From Nymphaea colorata (lineage: Eukaryota > Streptophyta > Magnoliopsida > Nymphaeales > Nymphaeaceae): DNA of 64,000 nucleotides. Below are positions 1 to 9,302 of this stretch, piece by piece. The translations under genes and the position numbers were made by a program. Within the stretch, counting starts at the first letter, position 1. Every line of letters starts with the position of its first letter. The stretch lies in assembly GCF_008831285.2 (NCBI RefSeq), contig NC_045144.1, positions 13,443,858-13,507,857 of the forward strand. Reading direction: 5' to 3'. The notes beneath the pieces are model-generated. The model did not search any database. It saw only the letters and a program-made list of their open reading frames with translations, and was not told the DNA's origin.

Positions 1-26
1 ATAGACGGCCTATAGGTGGACATGTA

Positions 27-442
27 GTGTTTATTGGATCTAATATAGTTATATGGAGTGCTAAAAAGCAATCAGTTATCTCTTGTTCTAGCACTGAAGC
101 TGAGTATCGATCTATTGCCAATACCACTACTGAAATCATGTGGTTATAATTTTTATTAAAAGAACTTTGTGTTTTTCAATCACAACCTCCCATATTATGG
201 TGCAACAACATCAGCACAGCCTATCTTGCAGCTCACCCTGTGTATCATAGCCGCAGCAAACACATAGGGATTGACCTTCATTTTTTTCTAGAAAAAATGG
301 CCAAAGGAGATTTGAAAATTCAATACATCTCTTCTAAAGATCAGGTTGCTGATATTTTAACTAAGCCACTTAGTAAGCAGCACCATTATCAAATAATTAA
401 CAAGCTCAATCTTATTGCTGGAGCATTGAGCTTGTGGGGGGA
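27..442 (+). pseudogene. Ty1/copia RNase H C-terminal fragment
   Basis: This is the last part of a copia polyprotein, the RNase H that degrades RNA in RNA:DNA hybrids during reverse transcription. The frame reads [20 protein letters not shown], then (after the stop) the region around SRSKHIGIDLHFF, then QVADILTKPLSKQ. These are the standard landmarks of copia RNase H. A TAA stop at 147-149 follows MWL, so the frame is dead. The upstream reverse transcriptase lies outside the window. A G-rich polypurine tract (about 434-441) follows, then an LTR. Identity is certain at family level; the lineage was not determined. Confidence 0.88.
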
Positions 443-809
443 TGTTAACAGAAGTACCAAGAAGGCTCTCAAGGTGAATTACTTGGGATATAAAAAGTCA
501 TGTCTCTTAAGGGATGAAAAGTCATGTATGTTGGGAGATGAAAAGTCATGTCTCTTGGGAGATGAAAAGACATGTCTCTTGAGAGACGAAAAGTGATGTC
601 TGTTGAAATATGAAAAGTCATGTCTGTTGAAAGATGAAAAGTTGTCTCTTGGGAATTAGAGACCCATTATGTAACTTCTCTATATAAAGGCGCCTCTCCA
701 CCAAAGGAATGCAAGCAATAAATAATAGAGCAGTGGACGTAGGCATATTGGCTGAACCACTTTAAAAATTCATGTCCCTTTAATTACTTTTTCATTTTGA
801 TTTCTAACA
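443..809 (+). mobile_element. 3' LTR of the copia element (367 bp)
   Basis: The LTR begins TGTTAACAG right after a G-rich polypurine tract and ends TTTCTAACA, giving inverted TGTTA...TAACA termini typical of copia LTRs. Inside are a TATA box (TATATAAAG, 681-689) and a polyadenylation-like AATAAA (717-722). The lectin receptor kinase reading frame starts 5 bases after its end, so the LTR sits in that gene. The 5' LTR is outside the window, so the ends and the target duplication cannot be confirmed here. Confidence 0.72.
493..654 (+). repeat. 24-bp tandem repeat inside the LTR
   Basis: There are six full 24-bp units (starts 493, 517, 541, 565, 589, 613) and a partial seventh at 637. The consensus is close to AAAAGTCATGTCTCTTGGGA plus GATG. 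Because 24 is a multiple of three, the RNase H frame stays open into the array as far as a stop at about 594-596, adding peptides like KSCLLGDE. Such arrays in LTRs often arise by replication slippage; coding use is unlikely. Confidence 0.9.
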
Positions 810-813
810 CAGA

Positions 814-1728
814 GAACTCTACGGTGCAACCAAAGGTTTCAAGGAGGAGTTGGGGAAAGGAGGGTTTGGCAATGTCTACAAAGGTGTGCTTTCCAGGAGC
901 GGAATCGAGGTTGCAGTTAAGAGAGTATCGCATGGTTCAAAGAAAGGGATGAGGGAGTTTGTGGTGGAAATATCAAGCCTGGGGAGGATGAGGCACAGGA
1001 TCGTGGTCCAATTGCATGGTTGGTGTAGACGATGCAATGACCTGCTCCTGGCTTATGAATTCATGCCATATGGGAGTATAGACAATTTTCTTTTTGATGT
1101 GAAAGGTAGAAGCCTGAGTTGGGAACAGAGGTTCAAGATTCTAAAGGGAATTGCTTCCGGCCTGCTGTATCTTCATGAAGAGTGGGAGCAAGTGGTTGTG
1201 CACAGAGATGTTAAAGCAAGTAACGTGTTGTTAGATGGTGATCTAAATGGCAGGTTGGGTGATTTTGGTCTTTCCAGACTCTATGAGCATGGGGCCAACC
1301 CCAAGGCAACCCAAATCGTTGGGAGTTTTGGGTACATGGCGCCGGAGTTCTCCAGCACCTGGAAGTCCAGCACGAGTGCCAATGTCTACTCTTATGGTGC
1401 TTTGCTCCTAAAGGTGGCCTACGGAAGGAGGCCTATTGAGCCGGAGAGACATTGTGAAGAGATGGTTCTATTGGAGTTAGTCCACTCTTTGTGGAAGGAT
1501 GGACGTATACTGGACGCCATGGGCAAAAGGCTTGGGAATAGCTACGTGGTGGAGGAAGTAGAGCTTGTGCTGAAGCTTGGCATTCTCTGTTCACAGGCTG
1601 CACCTGAATCAAGGCCAATCATGCGGCAATTAACTCAGTATCTTGACCATGACGCCTCATTACCAGATCTAGAATGCCAGAATCTTGTTATTCAAGACGA
1701 TCCAGGCTTGGACCAAATAATTGTGTAG
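814..1728 (+). pseudogene. L-type lectin receptor kinase, kinase domain only, 5' cut by copia LTR
   Basis: The open frame from 814 to TAG at 1726-1728 (304 codons) encodes a Ser/Thr kinase of the L-type lectin receptor kinase family, plasma-membrane receptors with an extracellular legume-lectin domain. It starts inside the juxtamembrane segment (ELYGATKGF), then shows the glycine loop GKGGFGNVYKG, the ATP-binding Lys in VAVKRV, the catalytic loop VVHRDVKASNVLL, the GDFGLSRLYEHG activation segment and MAPE. The lectin domain, transmembrane segment and an ATG are absent; a copia LTR ends 5 bases upstream. The normally invariant Asp of kinase subdomain IX (DVYSYG) is Asn here (NVYSYG). Otherwise there is no stop or frameshift, so the insertion is probably recent or the domain is still under some constraint. 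It is truncated rather than functional unless transcribed from the LTR. Confidence 0.85.
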
Positions 1729-2928
1729 TACCCTTCCTCTGAGAACCTGTCACCAACTTTAGGAAACTCAGGCCTGTAACCTATGAACACAACTGCAGCA
1801 CGTCGTTGCAGACACATCAATCGAAAGTCATAGATCAGTAAATCATTTCGCAAGTTGTCAAATACCAGAATACCATGCTTTGCTTTAGGTTCTTCATGTC
1901 TGGTTCGCTATAAGATCTCTCATGTCCGTTATTTTTGGAGCCGAGTGCGAGCCCATACCCCGTTTCTCTACTCTTTGTATAGGCTTGGCCTAACAAAATG
2001 TTTGTATGATTTTATACCAGCAGTGTAATATAAAATATAACTAATTACCTAATGACGATCGTTTTTTTTTTCTGTTTTAGTTTTTTCCTGAATCAAGGGT
2101 ACAGAATAGATTATCTCATTTTTCACATTATTTATCTTTGTTTTCTCTCTGTGCATTTTAGATGTTTGAATGTATACTTGTGATATTGCTATAAATATAA
2201 GGTCATTTTTTCTTTACCATTATATTAATTTCTATTAATTTTCATGTTATTTTTATTTATTTATTTGTACTTCCTATACTACTAATGTTCACTTGTAATT
2301 ATTTCTTCGCTTCTATAGTTACTTTGTAAGCGTATGCTTCTTGGATCAAAGAACAATTAAAGAAAACTAGGAAGTATTTCAAACTTGTAAGAAATCTAGG
2401 GTCAGTAAATAACACCAAATATGTGTTGGTGGTACTAGCGGTAACACCATGCATCAGATGACTAAAAGGAAAAGAGTAAAAATTGTCGAGAATGTATTAA
2501 TTTGTCTACTGCTTATTGATGATCAACATGCTGCAGGCGTTGCCAACCTACAAGAAAGGTCAGCTGGTAAAGGATGTGTGCACATGAAGTATATAGGTTA
2601 CATGTTTTCTCATTCAAGCAAAAAACTGCTGGGGGTGCAAACACAGGTCTCCTTCTTAGTTATGTTATGCCCCAATTTTATCCCATTTTCCACTTAACTT
2701 GATTCTCCATCTTGTGTTGATCTTCATGGCTGGCTTCTATTTGATTGGGATGGTGTCCAGGTACTTGGCTACAGATTTGCTTCCCTTTGTTTTTCTGTAT
2801 CTAGGATTTCAAGTATGAATTGACGGAGCCAACCAAGTAGATAAAACTTGATAATCATAGTGTGAAATATAATTTAGGTGATGGATTTATGCCTTCTCAT
2901 TATTCATACAGTCGACTCATGCTTCTTT
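1729..2928. other. Unassigned DNA after the kinase gene
   Basis: This stretch holds the presumed 3' untranslated region of the kinase gene and AT-rich intergenic DNA. I see no convincing coding sequence; the short open frames near 2449-2697 and 2862-3074 match nothing I know. Confidence 0.5.
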
Positions 2929-3282
2929 TGTTGGTAATAAACAATAAAGGAACACAAGAGAGCACTCATACAACTCACGACTCCCATAAGGCTACCTTGG
3001 CACACTTTACACGATACAAATGGCACAAACCAATGCACCTATTTATAGGCTACCTCAAGACACTCAACTTATAACTCATAAACCTCCACACTAATGGTCA
3101 TTACAAACATGATATTAAAAGATATTAAAAAATAAAAAACCTCCCCATTACCACAATTTATTATGTCATAACTATTGACATTAAACTCATAATTCACTGT
3201 GCCATAATACTATGACATTAAAATAAAAACTACAATATTTATTCCACATATTTACTAAAATTGTTTGCATCATATTTTAACA
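2929..3282 (-). mobile_element. 3' LTR of a minus-strand copia element (about 354 bp)
   Basis: Read on the minus strand, the LTR starts TGTTAAAATATGATG just after the RNase H end and finishes TTATTACCAACA. It carries a TATA-like CCTATAAATAGG (plus-strand sequence near 3039-3050). The ends follow the TG...CA rule. The partner LTR is not visible, so the boundaries rest on motif position alone. Confidence 0.55.
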
Positions 3283-5288
3283 CTCTTATTTGATGCAAAA
3301 CTTGATACTCCAAGAGATGACCTGAATTTTACGAACTTTGAATGGTTGATTGCTTTCGTAAATCTGTCTGCAACTTGATCATTTGTGGAACAATATTTCA
3401 TTATTATCATTCCATCAATAACAGCTTCATAGACAAAGTAATGACACAAATGTGTTTAGCTCTTCTGTGGGATACCAGATTATTTGTCATGATGATTGCT
3501 GCATGATTATCACAAAAACGTTCAGTCGCCTCATCTTGTTTTTGTGCAAGTCCCTCAAAATTTTTCGAATCCAAATAGCTTGACATGCAGATGTGGTGGC
3601 TGCAATATACTTTGCTTCAGAAGATGATAGAGTTATAGTTGTTTACATTTTAGACATCTACTACAAAGCCCCCGATCCAAGAATAAAAGCATATTCACTT
3701 GTGCTTTTTCTGTCATCAACAAAACCAGCCCAGAAGCTGTCAAAAAAGCCAATTAACTTAAAATTGGAATTAGATCGAAACCAAATCCTATAGTTAAATG
3801 TTGATCAGATGTAACAAAGGATCTGTCTTGCTGCTCCAAAATGATGTATTGATGGACAATACAAAAACCTTGAAATCAGACTAACTGGGTACACAATATC
3901 TGGGCGTGTCTATGTGAGGTACATTAATTTCCAACTGGACTTCCGTATAACTTCTCATCAGCTTTCACAGTACCATCATTTATCGTTAACTTCTCATGAG
4001 AGTGAAACATAATTTGGCATAATAACACATTAAATTTCTGAAGTATGTTAAAAACATAGTCTTCTTGAGAAATAAAAATTCCATCGTTAGTTTTCCTGAG
4101 AAATAAAAATTCCATTGTTAGTCTATTGAACCTGAAGTTCAAGAACATAATGTAACAATCCCAGATATGACATGTCAAATTCACACGTCATGATTATCTT
4201 AAATTTTTCAATGAGAATATTAAAGGAATTTGTATAAATGATGTTATCTACATAAACACATACTATGAGAATATCATTACATATTCCCTTTATGTATAAA
4301 GTGGGTTCACTTTCGCTTTTGTGAAAACCATTATGCATTAAGTATGTATCTAGTCTCTCATACCAAGCTCATGGTGCTTGCCTAAGGTCATAAAGAGGTT
4401 TTTTCAATCCTTGTACCTTCTCTTCTTTTCCATTAATAACAAATCCCTATGGTTGGCAAACATATACTTCTTCTTTAAAAAGCCATTTAAAAATGCAGAC
4501 TTCATATCAAACTAAAAAAACTAACCATTTCGTATGAGAAGCAAATGCTAAAATGATTCTAATAGTTTCAAAACATGCAATAGAAAAAAAAGTTTCTGAA
4601 AATTTTACCCCATATATTTGAGCATACCTTTTTGCGACAAGTCTTGCTTTATATTTTTGCATGCTTCCATCAACATTGTATTTTATTTATATAGACCTAT
4701 TTTAACACCAATGGCATTTTGGCCATCTGGTAGATCTACAAGTTTCCATGTGTCATTCCTTTGAATGGCCATTATTTCTTCTTCCATGGATTTCTCTCAT
4801 TCTTGTTTTCTGCAAACATCTTCAAAACATGTTGGTTTTGTAACCATCAAAGCAAGTGCACAACTATAAAGATTATCAATTCTCTTTACCTTTCTTCAAG
4901 GACTATCACTATCCATAATGGGTCTAATATTTTGGTTTCTTTAGCTCTCCAAGGAAATGATGTTGTTGGTGGAGGCTGAGATTCATCTTTTTCAAATTAG
5001 TTTGGTTCATTTAGGTCATTTTCAATAACCAAGTCTAATTTTTGTTAACTTACTTCCAAAAACTATTTTCATCAAAAATAACATCTCACCGAATAATAAG
5101 TTTCTTGGTATCAGGGTTATACAAATGATACCCTTTCGTAACATCTGAATATCCAACAAATATACGTTTTTCACTTTTCTTGTCCAACTTAGTATGCTCA
5201 CTTGAATCAATTAAAGCATATGAAATACATTAAAAAACTCAGAAATTAGTTACATTAGGTTTGTGTTTCCACCAAGGTTAATAGGGTG
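3283..5288 (-). pseudogene. Ty1/copia pol remnant (integrase C-terminus, RT, RNase H)
   Basis: On the minus strand this runs from the integrase C-terminus (KSEKRIFVGYSDVTKGYHLY, about 5100-5170) through reverse transcriptase (ESEPTLYIKG, then ILIVCVYVDNIIYT, about 4200-4330) to RNase H (CDNHAAIIMTNN and VSHRRAKHICV, about 3420-3520). The catalytic YVDD box reads YVDN, so one metal-binding Asp is lost. Stops and frameshifts are frequent. Gag, protease and the integrase core are absent. Upstream it abuts a plus-strand copia fragment. Confidence 0.82.
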
Positions 5289-5293
5289 TTCGA

Positions 5294-5644
5294 TTGCGTA
5301 TTGTTTTAATTGCTATGACATGTTGCACCTATGAACTTGTATGGATCAAATCATTATTGACAGACATGAATATCCTAGTTAGTCAACCCATGGAGCTCAA
5401 ATGTGACAACATGGCAGCAATGCATATAAGTGTGAATCTGATATTTCATGAAAGAATTAAACATATAAAGTGGACTGCAATTTTGTCTGTGAGAAGATTC
5501 AAAGCAAATAAATATTCACCACATGTTAGCAGTTGAGTTCAACTTGCAGACATTTTTACCAAGTCCCTACACTGTGATCAGTAAAAGAAGATAATTGACA
5601 AGTTGGCGCAGATTAGCACCTGCACTCCAACTTTAAGGAGAGCA
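5294..5644 (+). pseudogene. Ty1/copia RNase H fragment, plus strand
   Basis: The frame reads AMTCCTYELVWIKSLL, KCDNMAAMHISVN and IFHERIKHIKW, matching copia RNase H from the Tyr-Glu region to the His-Glu-Arg-Lys-His box. After a TGA at about 5534 the sequence still resembles QLADIFTKSLH. A purine tract (AAGGAGAG, about 5635-5642) ends it, and TGCTAGTATA at 5645 may be the start of an LTR. It belongs to a different copia family from the neighbouring minus-strand copy, judging by the divergent motifs. Confidence 0.75.
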
Positions 5645-6020
5645 TGCTAGTATATACCATTGAAGTTCCCTGTCTTTTTCATGTAATCCTCATTCCGTTG
5701 TAGGAGGAATATAGTTTTGGGCAAGGTCATGTCAGTTTCCCAGTAAACAAAAAAATGTTTCTTCCTTGAGTAGGAAGGGTGCCTCCTACTCATTATACTT
5801 TGATGAGGGGCCATTCCCTTTAATGGTCATCATTGTAATGGTGAAAGAAGGTGAATGAAAAGTAGCAGTGTAAGATTTCCTCACTATGGATGTAGACTGT
5901 ATTGCCTAACCACACAAGGTTGGTGTGCTTGTGCTAATTGCTTGAATAGATCTCTTTTAAGAAGATAATTTATGATGGTTCCCTATTATATAAAATAGTT
6001 ATATATTTTTTTCATTAGGG
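5645..6020 (+). other. Possible LTR following the copia fragment; ends not resolved
   Basis: Position right after a polypurine tract and the starting TG suggest a 3' LTR. I could not find a clear CA-ended terminus or a second copy in the window, so this remains an inference. Confidence 0.3.
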
Positions 6021-6108
6021 GCTGTGAAGTTTAAGGACTCCCATTTCAAGAAGCAGATTAAGGTTAAAGGACAACGACTCACACCCTACGTCAAGGGAGT
6101 ACCATAAG
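6021..6108 (+). pseudogene. Short Ty3/gypsy pol C-terminal scrap
   Basis: The 28-codon open stretch reads AVKFKDSHFKKQ followed by IKVKGQRLTPYVKGVP and a stop. The FKVNGQRLKPY-like tail is typical of the very end of plant Ty3/gypsy pol polyproteins. Nothing else of the element is recognisable nearby, so this is a weak call. Confidence 0.4.
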
Positions 6109-6423
6109 CTACTGATCTTGAAGACATCAACCCATGGTAGACGTGACATAAGCATGAGGATATCTAACTAGAGCACTTGTGTATCATATATATACTATAC
6201 TAGTTTAGTTAGTAGTTAATTACTTTGCTTTCATTTATTTTTGTATACTTCATCCATGCATTGACCAATTGTGTTTTAGTGGTGAGTAGTTTTGTTAGAC
6301 AAATGGATGTTTCAAGCATCTTATTTGGGGCTACTCAACAAGTAGTGCTTTGAGTAATCATAATTATGGTTCGTTGATGATGTAGAAAACTACATTTTCT
6401 ATAAACACAGTGGTGGTGCATAC
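6109..6423. other. Unassigned AT-rich DNA
   Basis: No coding similarity or repeat structure is evident between the gypsy scrap and the next copia remnant. Confidence 0.4.
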
Positions 6424-6658
6424 TATAAAATCGTACCTGACATCAATATGTTTTGTCATCTCATGATACAACTAATCTTTGGTCAAGTGAACGACACTTT
6501 GACTATCGTAATAAATAATCAACTTTTCTTGACTTGTATAAAGTTACGATAACATGCCCCTCAACTACTGCTTACAAGATTGCTTCAAGTCATATAATGA
6601 TTTCTTTAGAAAATACGCATGATTATCTTTTCCTTCAACAACAAAATCTTCAAATTGA

Positions 6659-6741
<83 letters not shown>

Positions 6742-7045
6742 TAATATATATACATATATATATATATTCTTTTAATAATTTACCAAATAAAAATGTTATT
6801 TTAACGTCAAGCTATTCTAATTTCATATCATACATGGCAACTAAAGCAAGTATAGAACTATGCTGATCAACAAGAGAAAAAAAATATCACTAAAATTAGT
6901 TTCTTCTACCTAGTTGTAGCCTTTTGCAACTAACCATGCTTTGTCCTTTGCATCTACTAACTGTGAGGTACCTTCCTTTTTCTTAAAGACACACTTGCAA
7001 AAAATTATCATCTTGTCCTTAAGTAATTTACAGGCTTTCATGTTT
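6424..7045 (-). pseudogene. Tork/Tnt1-like copia RT-RNase H remnant with internal deletion
   Basis: On the minus strand it begins with RT motifs (CVFKKKEGTSQLVDAKDK and AWLVAKGYN, 6910-7020), continues to a region like LVAMYD...LDVKT (about 6780-6850), is split by a TA repeat, resumes as FVVEGKDNHAYFLKKSLYDL (about 6575-6650), then jumps straight to RNase H (LIIYYDSQSV and HLTKDQ, 6424-6530). Most of RT and the front of RNase H are missing. Its RNase H part is nearly identical to the copy at 25863-26000, so both derive from one family. Tork/Tnt1 assignment rests on the DSQSVxHLTK box. Confidence 0.75.
6662..6768. repeat. (TA)n microsatellite inside copia RT sequence
   Basis: A run of about 70 bases of perfect TA dinucleotides is followed by interrupted TA/ATA units. 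It sits between two blocks of minus-strand copia RT coding sequence. Confidence 0.95.
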
Positions 7046-7054
7046 GATTTCTAT

Positions 7055-7994
7055 GCAGAGATTCAATTTCTTCATGCATCACAACTAGGGCTGAACACAA
7101 GCCAAGGGGAGTTCATGAAAAGTGGTAGAGGTATTCAGCAAGGTAGTCTTTTATCACCTTTTCTTTTTTTGATTTGATGGAGAATTTTTCAAGGAGGTTC
7201 TAGGAAGAGGTGCTCCTAAGTATGGCTCTATCCCGTATGTTGATGATGTGTTGTTCTTCATGAAGGCTAATGATAAATTGCTAAGACATTTGCTGGGATG
7301 TCTAAATGAATTTAATAGAGGATCAGGTATGCAGATCGAATTTTGTATCAAGGAAGGCTCCAACATACTGACTGGAAGGAAGGGTAGTTTCTATTGGAGT
7401 ATTTAGGACTGCCTCTATCCCCATATAGGCTAGAGGGAAATGTTTGGGCCCTGTGGTTCTCAAAGTTCAGAAAAAATTGTGCTTATGGAAAGGAAGGCTA
7501 TTGTCGTTTGAAGGAAAAAATTGCTTGATCATTTTTTTTCTTCACACTCTTTATATATATAGGATGATGGTTCTATTAATATGCACGGATGCCATAGTTA
7601 AAAATTTAAAGATGCTCATGTCTGGGTTTTTGTGGGATAATTCAGAAGTTGGCCATAGATCCCATTTGGTTGCTTTGGAGGTTTTGGCTAGACCTCACTT
7701 GGAGGAGGAGTTGGTTTTTGCAGATTAAAAGATAAGAATGTGGGTAATCTTGCTTTTTTGGGATATAAGGCATTGACTGAGGATAATACATGGGCAAAAC
7801 ACCTGTAGACAAAAAGTATCTTAGTCTTATGAGTGTTGGACTTGCAGGATTGGAAGCAAAGAGTCTCTAATTTGGAAGGACATTATGAAAATATGGAAGA
7901 GGGTTTGTAACAATATTTGTTGGCAGGTGAAAGATGGAAAGAAAGCAATTTTTTATCTGTGGAATAATGGAATTCTATTGGAATGCATAGAGTT
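7055..7994 (+). pseudogene. LINE reverse transcriptase, piece 1 of 3
   Basis: This is L1-type (non-LTR) reverse transcriptase. Landmarks are FMKSGRGIQQGSLLSPFLF (7110-7170), PYVDDVLFFMKANDK (7225-7270, the catalytic FADD-like box with both Asp residues kept), then KVQKKLCLWKGRLLSFEGK and MSGFLWDNSEVGHRS. Several frameshifts and stops break it. The 5' part (endonuclease, ORF1) is not present here. The piece ends at GAGTT (7990-7994), the target duplication of the copia element that splits it; the LINE resumes at 12846. Confidence 0.82.
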
Positions 7995-8291
7995 TATTAA
8001 CTCAGCTGAAATACACTCCAAAGAAAATCAGTATACATTAGATGTATCATGAAATATTTTTTATATCAGGCCTTGCGTGAAAGATTAGAATGGCTAGGCA
8101 TGCTGGAACTCGTGGTGGAGCAGAGAATGCTGGAATTCGTGGTGGAGCAGTGCAACAACTATTTGTTATAACAGAAAATATCTTTTTAAGAATATTCTTT
8201 TGTTTTTAGTATATAAAGCACAGTTGTGCTCATTGTAAAGTAGTGCGACAGAAAAGCACAAAAGAAAAATAGAAGTTCTCTCTTTCCTTTA
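7995..8291 (+). mobile_element. 5' LTR of the copia element (297 bp)
   Basis: It matches the 3' LTR at 12546-12845 almost throughout. It contains a TATA-like TATAAAG (about 8212-8218); the 3' copy has TACAAAG there. It is preceded by GAGTT and directly followed by the primer binding site. Confidence 0.92.
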
Positions 8292-8303
8292 TGGTATCAG
8301 AGC
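8292..8303 (+). promoter_or_regulatory. Copia primer binding site
   Basis: TGGTATCAGAGC is the common plant copia site complementary to the 3' end of initiator methionine tRNA. It begins at the base after the LTR, fixing the LTR end at 8291. Confidence 0.92.
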
Positions 8304-8320
8304 TCGAGAGAGCAGCATCC

Positions 8321-9290
8321 ATGGCGTCTCCCATTGCAGCAGCAGTCACAAACTAGAAGTACTCCTACCCGTCCATGCTGAATGTGGCAAATTTTGTGTC
8401 CATAAAACTCTCCCAAACGAATTTCCTTCTCTGGAAGACCCAGGTTCTTGGTTTGATCGAGAGTCAAGATTTGCAAGGATTCATCAATGACGAAATCTTT
8501 GTTCCTGATCAGTACATTATCAATGGAGATAAGCGAGAGATTAACCCAGACTACTTGCAATGGAAGAAATCGGACCGACTCCTACGTGGGTGGATCACGG
8601 GCACCCTATCTGAAGAAGTCATAGGGCTCGTTGTTGGTTTGAAAACATCAGAATAGGTATGGAGGACACTCGAGGAGGCATACGCTTTGGATTCTCAAGA
8701 AAGAGAATGTTGTCTGCTACAAAAATTGCAGACACACAAAAAGAAGAATATGATTATGGCTGATTACATACGGATTTCAAAAGTATTTGTGATGAATTGC
8801 AGGCCATTGGATGACCGGTGAATGACCATACAAAGGTCTTTCTTCTCTTAAATGGATTGGGGCCTGAATATGAGTCGTTTGTGACGTCAATGTTGAAGCC
8901 CCCAATTCCTGTTTATAAGGACGTTATACCATTGCTACAAAGCCACAAACATTGAAGTCACTCAATCAATATGAAGGAGAAATCCAGCACCAATATGCAT
9001 TTTATGCCCAAAGTCAGATGTTCTATGGTAAACGTGGAGGAAGAGGAAGACAATACTTCTCTTCTCAAGGCAGGGGGTTTTATCATATAACGTGGGCAAC
9101 AAGATAATCATGGAAACATTGCCAAGGCTTCAACAAATCACAAGAAATTTACAGATGCCAAAAGAAACACCACAGTGAACAAGAAAAGGGTATGGTATGC
9201 CAGATTTGCTTTAAATCGAATCACTCTGCTCTTAGATGCTGGCACAGATTTGATAATGCATATAAGGCAGAAGAAGCTGCATAAGCTTTA
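8321..9290 (+). pseudogene. Copia gag
   Basis: Gag starts at ATG 8321 (MASPIAAAVTN) but hits TAG at 8354-8356. The frame continues as MLNVANFVSIKLSQTNFLLW and LRGWITGTLSEEVIGLV, a typical plant copia gag that forms the particle shell. A TAG at 8654-8656 and later frameshifts break it again. A nucleic-acid-binding zinc knuckle, CQICFKSNHSALRC (C-x2-C-x4-H-x4-C), lies near 9198-9240. It shares its layout with the minus-strand gag at 53.8 kb. Confidence 0.85.
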
Positions 9291-9302
9291 GCAGCAATAA
9301 CT

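Noticed and set aside
6534-6866. 110-codon plus-strand frame rich in Tyr-Ile repeats
   Set aside because: It is a translation of the TA microsatellite and the antisense of copia RT sequence.
7022-7054. Exact 5' boundary of the LINE before piece 1
   Set aside because: The change from copia to LINE sequence is gradual by eye, and no target duplication or junction could be placed.
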